Shown: positions 38,134-47,269, counted from the first letter of the stretch. The stretch is DNA of 64,000 bases from QHXQ01 sp036389395 (GCA_036389395.1 DASVPY010000034.1:122552-186551); one strand, 5' to 3'. The notes: a model not told the origin generated them from the sequence alone. Made by a program: numbers and translations.

Positions 38134-40029
38134 TTAACTGCCGCCGACGCTGGCGGTCTGTCGGTCTGCGAACTCAGGCAGCGCGGCGAACACGTCGAGG
38201 GCGTAGCGGACGTTGTTGAAGGGCGCGGAGACCTGCACGCCTTGGATCACGTCGCGCACGGCGACGAGCGCCTCGCGCGCGATGCTCAAGCCTTCCTCGC
38301 GCCCGAACTCCTTGCCCTTGTCCGAGGCGCGGCGCATCCGCTCCATGATCTCCGGCGTGACGCGCACGCCCGGCACTTCGTTGTGCAGAAACTCGGCGTT
38401 GCGGTAGGAGACGAGCGGCCAGATGCCGGCGACGACCGGGATGCGGACGTGCTCGATGCGCCGCAGGAAGGCGTGCAACTGTTCGAGGTCGAAGACCGGC
38501 TGCGTGATGGCGAACTCCGCGCCGGCCTCGACCTTGTACTCGAACCGCTTCAACTCTTCGTCCAAATTGAGCGCGCCGGGGTTGACGCCGACGCCGATGC
38601 AGAACTCGGTCGGGCAGCCGATGGGGTTGTTGCCCAGGTCGAGACCGTGGTTGAGCTTGTTGACCATGTTGGTCAGCCCGATGGAGTCTATGTCGAAGAC
38701 GGCCGTGGCGTCCGGGTACGGCCCCATCTTCGGCGGGTCGCCGGTGATGAGCAGCAGGTTATGCAGGCCGAGCGCGGCCGCGCCGAGCAGGTCGCTCATC
38801 ATGCCGAGCAGGTTGCGGTCGCGGCAGCAGTAGTGCAAGACGGTCTCAAGCCCGATCTCGCGTTCGACCAGCAGCGCGGTCGCCATGGCGCTCATGCGCG
38901 TCTGCGCGCGCGGGCCGTCGGGGATGTTGACGGCGTTGACGCCGGCCTCTTTCAAGAGCCGTATGCTGTCGAGCGTCTTGTCCGGCTCGCAGCCTTTGGG
39001 CGGCAGCACCTCGACGGTCGTGACGAACTCGCCGCGCGCGAGCATGCGGCTCCAGTTCGAGCGCGCATCGGGCGGCACGACCTGCACGTCGGCGGGCGTC
39101 AGTTCGACGACGCGCGCCGGCTTGAGGCCCTTGAAGGCGGCGGGCTGGCGGCGCGGCGAGACGGCGCGCACGGCGTCGGCCATCAACTTGATGTGCGCGG
39201 GCGTCGTGCCGCAGCAGCCGCCGATCAGCTTGACGCCGGCCTGTATGAGCCGCTTCGCGTACTTCGCCATGTACTCCGGCGAGCACATGTAGAACTGGCG
39301 GCCCTGCACGTCGCGCGGCAGCCCGGCGTTGGGCTGCGCCGACAGGCGGCGGCTCGTGATGGCGCGCATCCGCTCGACGGCGGCGAGCGCGCCCGCCGGG
39401 CCGACGCCGCAGTTGACGCCGATCACGTCCGCGCCCCACTCGTCCAAACGCGCCGTGAAGACTTCGGGCGTCGTGCCGTAGGAGGTGTTGCCGTCGGTGT
39501 GGATCGCCATCTGCGCGACGACCGGCAGGTCGCACAACTCGCGCACGGCGCGCAGCGCCTGCCTGATCTCCGAAATGTCCGAGAAGGTTTCTAAGACGAA
39601 CAGGTCAACGCCGCCTTCCAGGAGCGCCGCCGCCTGCGCCTTGAACATCTCCTTGGCCTCGTCGTAGGAGGTCGGGCCGTAAGGCTCTATGCGCAGGCCG
39701 AGCGGGCCGATGGCGCCGGCGACGTAGGCGCGCGCGCCGGCCGCCTCGCGCGCGAGCCGCGCCGCCGAGACGTTTAACTCGTGCAGCGCGCCGTCGAGAC
39801 CGTACTGTTGCAGGTTGTGCGCCGTCGCGCCGAACGTGTTGGTCTCCAACACCTCCGCGCCCGCGCGCACGTACTCCTCGTGCACCTCGCGCACGAGGTC
39901 TGGGTTCGTCAGGTTCAACTCGTCGTAAGAGCGGTTGATGTAGACGCCCTTGCTGTAGAGCATCGTGCCCATCGCGCCGTCGAAGACGACGAGCTGATCG
40001 CTGGCCAAGAGTTCGCGGAGGTTGTCCAT
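38134..40029 (-). CDS. Bifunctional homocysteine S-methyltransferase / methylenetetrahydrofolate reductase
   Basis: 631 residues. The N-terminal half (about 1-300) is a homocysteine methyltransferase barrel: FDGAMGTMLYSKG, the zinc ligands in GVNCGVGPAGA and IGGCCGTTPAHI. The C-terminal half (about 335-610) is MetF-like (EVLPPKGCEPDKTLD, LLLITGDPPK, ITQPVFDLEQ, VVAGIWPLVSY). The fusion, of the YitJ type, links one-carbon reduction to methionine formation. No clear Shine-Dalgarno: an AGTCAGR repeat ends three bases from the ATG. A U-tailed hairpin lies about 140 bases upstream. Confidence 0.95.
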   Translation of the reverse strand: MDNLRELLASDQLVVFDGAMGTMLYSKGVYINRSYDELNLTNPDLVREVHEEYVRAGAEVLETNTFGATAHNLQQYGLDGALHELNVSAARLAREAAGARAYVAGAIGPLGLRIEPYGPTSYDEAKEMFKAQAAALLEGGVDLFVLETFSDISEIRQALRAVRELCDLPVVAQMAIHTDGNTSYGTTPEVFTARLDEWGADVIGVNCGVGPAGALAAVERMRAITSRRLSAQPNAGLPRDVQGRQFYMCSPEYMAKYAKRLIQAGVKLIGGCCGTTPAHIKLMADAVRAVSPRRQPAAFKGLKPARVVELTPADVQVVPPDARSNWSRMLARGEFVTTVEVLPPKGCEPDKTLDSIRLLKEAGVNAVNIPDGPRAQTRMSAMATALLVEREIGLETVLHYCCRDRNLLGMMSDLLGAAALGLHNLLLITGDPPKMGPYPDATAVFDIDSIGLTNMVNKLNHGLDLGNNPIGCPTEFCIGVGVNPGALNLDEELKRFEYKVEAGAEFAITQPVFDLEQLHAFLRRIEHVRIPVVAGIWPLVSYRNAEFLHNEVPGVRVTPEIMERMRRASDKGKEFGREEGLSIAREALVAVRDVIQGVQVSAPFNNVRYALDVFAALPEFADRQTASVGGS

Positions 40030-40033
40030 AAAA

Positions 40034-40165
40034 GCAGAAGTCAGTAGTCAGGAGCCAGAAGCCAGAAGGCTGAACACGGAAGCCCGGAGGAAGAAATCGG
40101 AAGTGGGCAGAAGCGAAACCGCTCGTTGCCGGCTTCTGGCTCCTGACTTCTGACTCCTGGCTTCT
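40034..40165. repeat. Inverted repeat, AGTCAGR/AGCCAGA type, in the leader of the methyltransferase/reductase gene
   Basis: The left arm (40036-40068) contains GAAGTCAGTAGTCAGGAGCC-like heptads. The right arm (40131-40165) is the complementary CTTCTGGCTCCTGACTTCTG series. The loop is about 60 bases and itself has short complementary segments. Confidence 0.88.
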
Positions 40166-40167
40166 AT

Positions 40168-40196
40168 AAAAAAAGCCCGCGCTAAACAACGCGGGA
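40168..40196 (-). terminator. Intrinsic terminator in the leader upstream of the methyltransferase/reductase gene
   Basis: On the minus strand CCCGCG, an 8-base loop and CGCGGG are followed by seven U. It lies upstream of the 38134-40029 gene and downstream of the beta-helix gene. It may end the upstream transcript or act as an attenuator; no known SAM or SAH riboswitch consensus was recognised before it. Confidence 0.7.
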
Positions 40197-40401
40197 CTTC
40201 CGGGCGGGCGAAGTTGACGGGCCTGTAAAGCGCCGAGCTGTTTAGCTGTTTATTTTACGTGGCCGCAAGTCGCCTTAACTCACCACGTTTTTCATGCGCG
40301 CTTATAAGCCGGCGGGCGCGGCCGTGTCAAGCGGCGCGCGCCCGCCGGGTTTGGGTTTGGTGTGCGCTCGGCCCGCCGGGAGGGCTTCGGCGCTGGCCGG
40401 T

Positions 40402-40433
40402 GCTGCCGCCGCTCTCAGGTGAGCGGCGGCAGC
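40402..40433 (-). terminator. Hairpin after the beta-helix gene
   Basis: A perfect 13-base-pair stem (40402-40414 with 40421-40433) with a 6-base loop, 12 bases past the stop of the 40445 gene. No U-run. Confidence 0.5.
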
Positions 40434-40444
40434 GGCCGCCGGCC

Positions 40445-41413
40445 TTACGGGCAGTTCGCGTCGGTGTTGCAGAAGACAATCGCGCCCGCGCCGGGGGCGC
40501 TGCATATCCCACCGGCGTCGTCGTCCGCTAAGATCACGTGGAAGATGCGGATGTTGGTGCTGTTGCCCGTCGTCTGGTTCGAGAGGCCGCAACCGGCCGA
40601 GTTCGAGATGACGGTGTTGGAGATGACGCCACCGCTCACCTGGCGGAACTCGATGCCGTGGCCCCCGGTCGGCGTGTTGTTGACGGCCGGGTTGACGCGG
40701 AAGCCGGTGCCGTTAATCCGCGTGTTGTTGACGGTCAGGCGCGCGACGCTCGTGGCGAGCAGCCCGAGGTCGCGGTTGTTGTCTATGTTGCAGTTGTCGA
40801 TGTTGACGCGCGAGACGCCGTCGGCCTCGACGCCGATGGCGAAGTTCCTGATCGTCAGGTTGCGCAGCGTCGTGATGCGCCCGGCCGGGGTCTCGACCCT
40901 AATGCCGACGCCGTTCTGCCGCGTGTTGTTGCCGCCCGCCGGATCGCCCGACAGGACGGCGTCGATGTTGGCGGCCACGCCGGCCGCGGCCTCGATCTGC
41001 ACGTTGCCGGGGTTCGGGAACAGCGGCGCGTTGTTCAGGATCGTGATCTGCTCGGGGTAGCGCCCCGAGGCGACGATGATGACGCGCCCGTTCAGGCCCG
41101 CCGTGGTGGCGTTGATGGTCGCGCCGAGATCGACGTTGCCGAGCGCGGCGTTGATCGTGCCGAAGATGCGGTCGGAGCCGTCGGTGTCTTCGGCCGTGCC
41201 GATGCGGCCGTCGCCGTCGTAGTCGCCGCAGGTGCCGGCGACTGTGACCAGCGTCGTGCCGGGCACGGGGCTGTCGCAGTTGCCCTCGACGAAGACGGGG
41301 TGGTTGGCGGAGACGTTCCCGCCGGTGAACAGCGTGAGGCAGAGCGCGACGGTCGCCAGTGCGCCCGTCAGCCACAGCCTGCGATGCCTCTTGAGGCAAG
41401 TGGACGGATTCAT
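40445..41413 (-). CDS. Secreted right-handed beta-helix protein
   Basis: 322 residues from the ATG at 41413, chosen because AAAGGAG precedes it and a signal peptide (about residues 12-33, LWLTGALATVALCLTLFTGG) follows. A longer in-frame extension to 41614 has no such support. The mature part has repeats typical of parallel beta-helices (ITTLRNLTIRNFAIGVEADG, VNIDNCNIDNNRDLGLLATS, LTVNNTRINGTGF). A short calcium-like DYDGDGRIGTAEDTDG lies near the N-terminus. Family members bind or cut polysaccharides; no catalytic site was recognised. Confidence 0.75.
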   Translation of the reverse strand: MNPSTCLKRHRRLWLTGALATVALCLTLFTGGNVSANHPVFVEGNCDSPVPGTTLVTVAGTCGDYDGDGRIGTAEDTDGSDRIFGTINAALGNVDLGATINATTAGLNGRVIIVASGRYPEQITILNNAPLFPNPGNVQIEAAAGVAANIDAVLSGDPAGGNNTRQNGVGIRVETPAGRITTLRNLTIRNFAIGVEADGVSRVNIDNCNIDNNRDLGLLATSVARLTVNNTRINGTGFRVNPAVNNTPTGGHGIEFRQVSGGVISNTVISNSAGCGLSNQTTGNSTNIRIFHVILADDDAGGICSAPGAGAIVFCNTDANCP

Positions 41414-41788
41414 AAGCTTACAAACTCCTTTCACGTGGACAAGACCTTGTTTGCTGAGTCGGGTTGTAGAGCTTCTCAGTATGGCGCATTCTAAATCATA
41501 ATCGGCGCGCGGGGAATAATTTTTTTGCAAGCGCCGGACAGGCGGGCTTGCTGACAAACTGTCAAAGACTTCACAACTACCGGGAAGGCGGTGCGCTCCG
41601 GTGTCGGGCGACACGGGGCGCGGTTAATAGCGGCGGCGGCCGCGCCCCGGCGCGCTGAGCCGCTTGACAGCCGCCGGCCGGTTCTGGCCGAATGCGCGCG
41701 GTTGCTCACCGACATCTCTCCTACACGTTCGACGCGCGGGGCCGGCCGGCGGCACGCAACTTTGGACTGAAACGGAGCCGAAAAGACT
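41414..41788. other. Divergent intergenic region, 375 bases, no gene seen
   Basis: Separates the beta-helix and peptidase genes. It contains the small palindrome TGACA-AAC-TGTCA (41552-41564), a run of seven T near 41520 and a TTGACA at about 41664 without a good -10. It probably holds two divergent promoters, which I cannot place with confidence. Confidence 0.35.
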
Positions 41789-43999
41789 GTGCGATTCAAA
41801 ACCCTGTGGCCGACACTCGCCCTCCTCGTCGCCGCGCTGGCCGCGCCCGCGCGCGCGCAAGACAAGCTGCTGACGGTTGACGAAATCTACGGCGTCGCGC
41901 CGGCCCGCGTGGACTTCAGCGGCACGCCCGCCAGCCCGCGCTGGCTCAAGGACGGCACTGCCTACCTGCAAACCAACCCGCCCACGTCCGCCCGCCCGCG
42001 TATCGAGCGGGTCAACGCGCTGACGGGCGAGACCGCGCCGTTCTTCGACGCGGCGCGCATGGAGGCGGCGTTCGCCGCGCTGCCCGGCGTCGGCGCGGAC
42101 GCGGCGCGCCGGCTCGCGCGCCAGGGCAGTTACCTGTTGAACGCCGCGCAGACCGCCGTCCTCATCAACCACGACAACGACCTCTATTACTACGAGCTGG
42201 GCGGCGCGACCGCGCGGCGGCTGACGAATGACCGTGCCGAAGAAGTCGGCGAGACGTTCAGCCCCGACGGGCGCGCGGTCGCCTTCGTGCGCGGCAATAA
42301 CCTCTACACGCTCGCGCTCGACGGCGGCGCGGAGCGGCGGCTGACGACGGACGGCGGGCCGAAAATCCTCAACGGCCGGCTCGACTGGATTTACCAGGAG
42401 GAACTCTACGGGCGCGGCAACTTCGAGGCCTACTGGTGGAGTCCCGACTCGACGCGCCTCGCCTTCCTGCGCCTCGACGAGACGCCCGTGCCGGACTTCG
42501 TCGTCGTCGATCACATCCCCGTCAACCAGGAGGTCGAGACGACGCCCTACCCGAAGGCGGGCGACCCGAACCCGCTCGTGCGCCTCGGCGTCGTCGCCGC
42601 GCAGGGCGGGGAGGTGCGCTGGGTGGACACGGCGAAGTACGAGCCGGCCGACCTGCTCATCGTCCGCGTCGCTTGGACGCCGGACGGCGGGCGCGTCGCT
42701 TATCAAGCGCAGAACCGCGAGCAGACGTTCCTCGATCTGAATTTCGCCGACCCGGCCACGGGCCAGTCCGCCAACGTCCTGCACGAGACCTCGCGCGCGT
42801 GGGTCGAGGTGACGGACGACAACCCGCGCTGGCTCAAGGACGGCTCGTTCCTCTGGCTCAGCGACCGCGCCGGCTTCAAGCACGTCTATCATTACGCGCC
42901 CGACGGCAAGTTGCTTCATCAGGTGACGGACGGGCGCTGGGACGTGCGCACGGTCGAGGCGGTGGACGAGGCCAAGGGCTTCGTCTACTTCGTCGGCGCG
43001 GAGCACAGCCCCATCGCCAACCAACTCTACCGCGTCAAGCTCGACGGCACGGGTCTCACGCGCCTGACGCAAGCCGAAGGCAGCCACCGCATCAGCTTCA
43101 ACCCGCAGGCGACGCACTTCGTGGACTGGTGGAGCGACGTGCGCACGCCCACGCAGGTGCGGCTCTACAACGCCGACGGCACGCTCGCCCGCGTGCTCGA
43201 CGAGAACAAGGTCGCGGCGCTCGCGCAGTACAAGCTCGGTCAGACGGAGTTCGTGCAGGTCAAGACGCGCGACGGCTTCACGCTCGAAGCGATGATGATC
43301 AAGCCGCCGGACTTCGACCCGGCCAAGAAGTACCCGGTCTTCCAGTTCACCTACTCAGGCCCGCAAGCGCAGCAGGTGCGCAACGGCTGGGGCGCGCAGA
43401 CCTACATGTGGCATCAGATGCTCGCGCAGAAGGGCTACATCATCTGGGTCCTGGACAACCGCACCGCCTCGAACAAAGGCGTCGAGACGGCCTGGCCGCT
43501 CTACCAGAACTTCGGCGAGCTGGAACTGCGCGATCTGGAAGACGGCCTGAGTTGGCTCAAGAGTCAACCTTACGTGGACGCGACGCGGATCGGCTTGTGG
43601 GGTTGGAGCTACGGCGGCTTCATGACCACCTACGCGCTGACCCACAGCCAGTCTTACAAGCTCGGCATCGCGGGCGGCAGCGTCACGGACTGGCGGCTGT
43701 ATGATTCGATCTACACGGAGCGCTATATGCGCACGCCGCAGCACAACCCGGAAGGGTACAAGCGGAGCGCGCCGCTCGCCGCCGCTAAAGACCTGCACGG
43801 CAAGCTGCTGCTCATCCACGGCGCGATAGACGACAACGTCCACATGCAGAACACAATCCAGTTCGCCTACGAGCTACAGAAGGCCGGCAAGCCGTTCCAA
43901 CTGATGCTCTACCCGAAGTCGCGCCACGGCGTCACCGACCCGCTCCTCGTCAAACACATGCGCCAGATGATGACCGACTTCGTCTTGCAAAATCTATAA
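41789..43999 (+). CDS. Prolyl oligopeptidase family S9 (DPP4-like) serine peptidase
   Basis: 736 residues from a GTG start, with a signal peptide (about 1-24, ending ARAQ). The DPP4-type propeller domain occupies about 90-480 and includes GRGNFEAYWWSPDS. The alpha/beta-hydrolase domain carries the nucleophile in GWSYGG (Ser 607), Asp in IDDN (near 681) and His in SRHG (near 712). The family cleaves dipeptides, often after Pro or Ala, from peptide N-termini. Probably periplasmic or surface exposed and able to process peptides released by proteases such as the one at 21909 (inference). Confidence 0.93.
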   Translation: MRFKTLWPTLALLVAALAAPARAQDKLLTVDEIYGVAPARVDFSGTPASPRWLKDGTAYLQTNPPTSARPRIERVNALTGETAPFFDAARMEAAFAALPGVGADAARRLARQGSYLLNAAQTAVLINHDNDLYYYELGGATARRLTNDRAEEVGETFSPDGRAVAFVRGNNLYTLALDGGAERRLTTDGGPKILNGRLDWIYQEELYGRGNFEAYWWSPDSTRLAFLRLDETPVPDFVVVDHIPVNQEVETTPYPKAGDPNPLVRLGVVAAQGGEVRWVDTAKYEPADLLIVRVAWTPDGGRVAYQAQNREQTFLDLNFADPATGQSANVLHETSRAWVEVTDDNPRWLKDGSFLWLSDRAGFKHVYHYAPDGKLLHQVTDGRWDVRTVEAVDEAKGFVYFVGAEHSPIANQLYRVKLDGTGLTRLTQAEGSHRISFNPQATHFVDWWSDVRTPTQVRLYNADGTLARVLDENKVAALAQYKLGQTEFVQVKTRDGFTLEAMMIKPPDFDPAKKYPVFQFTYSGPQAQQVRNGWGAQTYMWHQMLAQKGYIIWVLDNRTASNKGVETAWPLYQNFGELELRDLEDGLSWLKSQPYVDATRIGLWGWSYGGFMTTYALTHSQSYKLGIAGGSVTDWRLYDSIYTERYMRTPQHNPEGYKRSAPLAAAKDLHGKLLLIHGAIDDNVHMQNTIQFAYELQKAGKPFQLMLYPKSRHGVTDPLLVKHMRQMMTDFVLQNL

Positions 44000-44008
44000 A
44001 GGAAACGC

Positions 44009-44064
44009 GCACGTCGCCGCCGGGAGCGCGGGCATCCTTGCCCGCGCTCCCGGCGGCGACGTGC
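44009..44064. terminator. Bidirectional hairpin between convergent genes, 25-bp perfect stem
   Basis: Arms 44009-44033 and 44040-44064 are exact reverse complements around the loop ATCCTT. The core GCGGGC-ATCCTT-GCCCGC is GC-rich. It lies between the ends of the peptidase and the 44074 gene and has no U-run. Confidence 0.7.
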
Positions 44065-44073
44065 TCCAAGACG

Positions 44074-44712
44074 TTACTTGCCGGCCGGCGGGACGCGGCG
44101 CGTGAAGTCGCGCAGCGCGTCGAGCACCAGCGGCGGGAGGCCGAACGACGGCCCGCTCGCGCCGACCGCGGGCAGGCCGATGTGTAGGGTGACTGTGCTC
44201 GCGCGCGCGAGCCGCGCAAGCGTCTGCGGCGTGACGAACGCGCCGAGCGATTCGAGGCAGGTACGCCCCGCCGGTGCTTCTTCGTCGCGCGCCACCCACC
44301 AGACGCCTTCCTCCTGCCCCGTCACCGGCCGGAAGGGCAGGAACAGCGGCCGGCCGTCAAGCTGCAAGCGCAGCCCCGTGTCCGACCTGAGCTGACAGGT
44401 CTGCGAGCGTGTGTAGAGCAGCAGCGCGACGAAGCGGGGCGGCGTGCCCGGCCGCCCTTCGTAAGAGAAATTCGCGGCGAGGTTGGCCACCGTCCGCACG
44501 CCGGCGAACCCGTTAAGCTGCAACGGCTCCAACGCCACGGTCGTCGTCGGCACGCCGTCCTCGTTGTTCGATTGATTGACGAGAATCGTCCACGCGAGCC
44601 TGGGCGGGTTGACGGGGGGCGGGATGGGGCGGCGGCGTCGTTGGGCGACGCCCGCGGGCGCGCACGCCAAGAGCAGCGCGGCCGAGAGCAGGAGAGTTTT
44701 AGTCGGATTCAT
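44074..44712 (-). CDS. Secreted protein of unknown function
   Basis: 212 residues from the ATG at 44712, which directly opens a signal peptide (MNPTKTLLLSAALLLACAPA). A longer frame to 44796 adds no signal-like sequence. After an Arg/Pro-rich stretch the protein looks beta-rich, with ILVNQSNNEDGVPTTTVALE and LRLQLDGRPLFLPFRPVTG. It has a few Cys. I do not recognise a domain. It is separated from mutM by about 117 bases. Confidence 0.6.
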   Translation of the reverse strand: MNPTKTLLLSAALLLACAPAGVAQRRRRPIPPPVNPPRLAWTILVNQSNNEDGVPTTTVALEPLQLNGFAGVRTVANLAANFSYEGRPGTPPRFVALLLYTRSQTCQLRSDTGLRLQLDGRPLFLPFRPVTGQEEGVWWVARDEEAPAGRTCLESLGAFVTPQTLARLARASTVTLHIGLPAVGASGPSFGLPPLVLDALRDFTRRVPPAGK

Positions 44713-44829
44713 GGGCCGGTGTTTCGCTCCGTCGCAACCGGGATAAGGTTCGAGCTTAGCCCGCCCGTGCTCGTCACACAGCCTCCGCGCCGGCATTCTA
44801 ACAAAGCCGCGCCGCCGGGCGCGAAGTTT

Positions 44830-45666
44830 TTAACGGAGTCGCTGGCAGCGCGGGCAGAAGTAGGTGGAGCGTTTGGCCTGGACGATGCGGCGGATGGGCG
44901 TGGCGCAGCGGCCGCACGGCTCGCCCGCGCGGTCGTAGACGTGCCAGCGCCCTTGGTAGCCGCCGTCGTAGTAGCTGCCGTCTATGTCTTCCGGGTTGAC
45001 GTTCATCGTCGAGCCGTGCGCGAGCGACTCGCCGAGCACGGCAAGGATCGCGGCGTGCAGGCGCGCGAGCCGGCGCGCGTTGAGCGTGGCGGCGACCGCG
45101 CGCGGGTGCAGCCCGGCGCGGAACATGACCTCCGCGGCGTAGATGTTGCCGAGGCCCGTCACCTTCGTCTGATCGAGCAACACCTCCTTCAGCGTCCGGC
45201 GCGTGCGCGCGAAGACGCCGCGCAGGTACGCGGGCGTGAACTCGGCCGACAGCGGCTCCGGCGCGAGCACGCGCAACGCGCGGACGTGCGGCAACTCGGC
45301 CGCCGTCACGACGCGCATCCGCCCGAACCGCCGCTGGTCGTTGAAGACGAGCCGGCGTTCGTCGTCCAGATAGAAAACCGCGTGCGTGTGCTTGGGCGCG
45401 ACGGCGTCGGGCGGCAGCAGCAGGAAGCGGCCCGTCATGCGCAGGTGCGTCAGCAGACACAGCCCGCCCGCGAACGCGAACACGACGAGCTTGCCGCGCC
45501 GCCCCACGCCGTCCACCTGCTGCCCGCGCAACGCGCGCGCGAACGCACGCGGCGTCGTCTCCGGCGCGATGTCCGGTTGCAACAGCCGCGCCGCCACGAT
45601 GCGCCGCCCCGCGACCAGCCGATCCAGCGACCGCGCGACGAGTTCGACTTCTGGTAGTTCTGGCAT
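44830..45666 (-). CDS. mutM: Formamidopyrimidine-DNA glycosylase
   Basis: Base-excision enzyme that removes 8-oxoguanine and formamidopyrimidines and cuts the abasic site. 278 residues. MPELPEVE gives the catalytic N-terminal Pro2 and Glu3. LTHLRMTGRFLL and the helix-two-turn-helix region (GLGNIYAAEVMFRAGLHP) are typical. The C-terminal zinc finger is complete (CGRC and CPRC). The gene is preceded by a nested heptad repeat that ends close to the ATG; no Shine-Dalgarno is seen. Confidence 0.96.
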   Translation of the reverse strand: MPELPEVELVARSLDRLVAGRRIVAARLLQPDIAPETTPRAFARALRGQQVDGVGRRGKLVVFAFAGGLCLLTHLRMTGRFLLLPPDAVAPKHTHAVFYLDDERRLVFNDQRRFGRMRVVTAAELPHVRALRVLAPEPLSAEFTPAYLRGVFARTRRTLKEVLLDQTKVTGLGNIYAAEVMFRAGLHPRAVAATLNARRLARLHAAILAVLGESLAHGSTMNVNPEDIDGSYYDGGYQGRWHVYDRAGEPCGRCATPIRRIVQAKRSTYFCPRCQRLR

Positions 45667-45672
45667 AAGGAA

Positions 45673-45811
45673 AGATGTCAGATGTTAGATGTTAGATGTT
45701 AGTGTAAGCCCAAAGTCTAAAGTCCAACGTCCAAGGTCAGCCGCGCGTTGGACATTAGACGTTGGGCTTTGGACGCTGACTGACATCTAACATCTAACAT
45801 CTGACATCTTC
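45673..45811. repeat. Nested double inverted repeat: GTTAGAT heptads outside, GTCCAAC heptads inside
   Basis: Outer left arm (45675-45702) has GTTAGAT units and the right arm (45781-45809) ATCTAAC units. Inside are AAGTCTA-AAGTCCA-ACGTCCA (45713-45733) and the complementary TTGGACA-TTAGACG-TTGGGCT-TTGGAC (45748-45774). The right outer arm overlaps the end of the phosphohexomutase gene and contains its TAG stop. Confidence 0.9.
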
Positions 45812-47269
45812 TATCAGTTTGCTGCCGGCGTCTAAGAGCTTGTCGCGCTTCTCGACCGAAGTTGCTTCGCAGTAGACGCGCAAGACCGGCTCTGTGCCGG
45901 ACTGGCGGAAGAGGAGCCACGACTCGTCGGCGAAGAGGAGCTTCGTGCCGTCGAGCGTCTCCACACCTGCGACCGCGTAGTCGGCGACGCGCGCGGGCGG
46001 GGCGGCGGCGAGTTGGGCGACGAGGCTCTGGCCGCGGGCGACTTCTGTGTGCAGGTCGCGGCGGTCGTAGTAGAAAGCGCCGAACTCGCGGTGCAGTTCT
46101 TTGACTAACTCCGAGGGCGGGCGGCCGGCGGCGACGACGGCTTCGAGCAGGAGGAGCGAGTTGAGCAGCCCGTCGCGTTCGGGGATGTGGCCGCGGACGC
46201 CGATGCCGCCCGACTCTTCCGCGCCGATGAGGATGTCTGCGCGCAGCATCAGGTCGGCGACGTACTTGAAGCCGATGGGCGTCTCGTGCAGCGGCAGGTT
46301 GTGCGCCGCGGCGATGCGTTTGGTCAGGACGGACTGCGAGAAGGTGCGCACCACGCCGCCCGCCAGCCCGCGCCGCCGCGCCAGGTGCAGCAGGACGAGC
46401 GGCACGACCTCGTGCATCGTCATGGTCTGACCCAACTCGTTGACCGCGCCGAGGCGGTCGGCGTCGCCGTCGGTGGCGAGACCGACGAGCGCGCCGCGTT
46501 CCTTGACACGAGTTTTGAGCGGCGCGAGGTTGCGATCAATCGGCTCCGGGTTGACGCCGCCGAACAGCGCGTCGCGCTCGGCGCGGATCGTCTCGCACGC
46601 GAGCGCGCCGCCCGTCAGAAAACTCTCGACCCAGCGCCCGCCCGCGCCGTGCATCGGATCGACAACGACGGTCGCGCGCGCCGCCCGCAGCCGCGCCACG
46701 TCAACGTAAGCCGCGACGTGCCGGCGGTAGCTCTCGACCGACACGTCCAGACCGCCGCGCGCGTCCGATGGCAGGGGCGCGCGGCGCGGCGGCGTCGCGT
46801 CAACTAATGATTCGACGGCGGCGGTTGTCTCCGGCGTCGCGCTCCCGCCCCAGGGCGCTTTGATCTTGAAGCCGTTGAACTCGGCCGGGTTGTGCGAAGC
46901 CGTGATGACGACGCCGCCCGCCGCCGCGCGTTCGCGCACCGCCCAAGAGACGACCGGCGTCGGCACGTCGGTCTCGAACAAGCGCACCGCGAGACCGTTG
47001 CCCGCGAGCACCTCGCACGCGCGCGCCGCGAACTGCGCCGAGAGGAAACGGCGGTCGTACCCGACGACGACCTCCGGCGCTGTAGTTGACAATGTTGCTG
47101 CTGAAGACGCGTCGGTCTGCGTGGCGGCGGTCGGCGGCGCGGCCTGCTGTTGCGTCAGGTGCGCGGCGTAGGCCTGCGCGACGCGTTCGAGGTTGGCGAA
47201 GGTGAACTCGTCGGCGATGACGGCCCGCCAGCCGTCCGTGCCGAAGCGTATGGGCGCGGGCCGCTTCAT
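45794..47269 (-). CDS. Phosphohexomutase (phosphoglucomutase/phosphomannomutase family)
   Basis: 491 residues. Opens with IRFGTDGWRAVIADEFT; the phosphoserine site is TASHNPAEFNGFKIK, the metal loop is LATDGDADRLG, and the sugar-binding loop is EESGGIGVRGHIPERDG. It interconverts hexose 1- and 6-phosphates; gluco or manno preference cannot be read here. The last residues (EDVRC) and the stop codon are written by the adjacent GTTAGAT-type repeat, so the natural C-terminus was probably altered. Its ATG overlaps the stop of the pyrophosphorylase gene by four bases. Confidence 0.93.
   Translation of the reverse strand: MKRPAPIRFGTDGWRAVIADEFTFANLERVAQAYAAHLTQQQAAPPTAATQTDASSAATLSTTAPEVVVGYDRRFLSAQFAARACEVLAGNGLAVRLFETDVPTPVVSWAVRERAAAGGVVITASHNPAEFNGFKIKAPWGGSATPETTAAVESLVDATPPRRAPLPSDARGGLDVSVESYRRHVAAYVDVARLRAARATVVVDPMHGAGGRWVESFLTGGALACETIRAERDALFGGVNPEPIDRNLAPLKTRVKERGALVGLATDGDADRLGAVNELGQTMTMHEVVPLVLLHLARRRGLAGGVVRTFSQSVLTKRIAAAHNLPLHETPIGFKYVADLMLRADILIGAEESGGIGVRGHIPERDGLLNSLLLLEAVVAAGRPPSELVKELHREFGAFYYDRRDLHTEVARGQSLVAQLAAAPPARVADYAVAGVETLDGTKLLFADESWLLFRQSGTEPVLRVYCEATSVEKRDKLLDAGSKLIEDVRC

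Noticed and set aside
40168..40330. Known SAM-I, SAM-II, SAH or THF riboswitch in the methyltransferase/reductase leader
   Set aside because: None of the conserved core sequences of these classes could be recognised; only the terminator hairpin is supported.
41414..41614. N-terminal extension of the beta-helix gene to 41614
   Set aside because: It would bury the signal peptide and ignores a good AAAGGAG just before the ATG at 41413.
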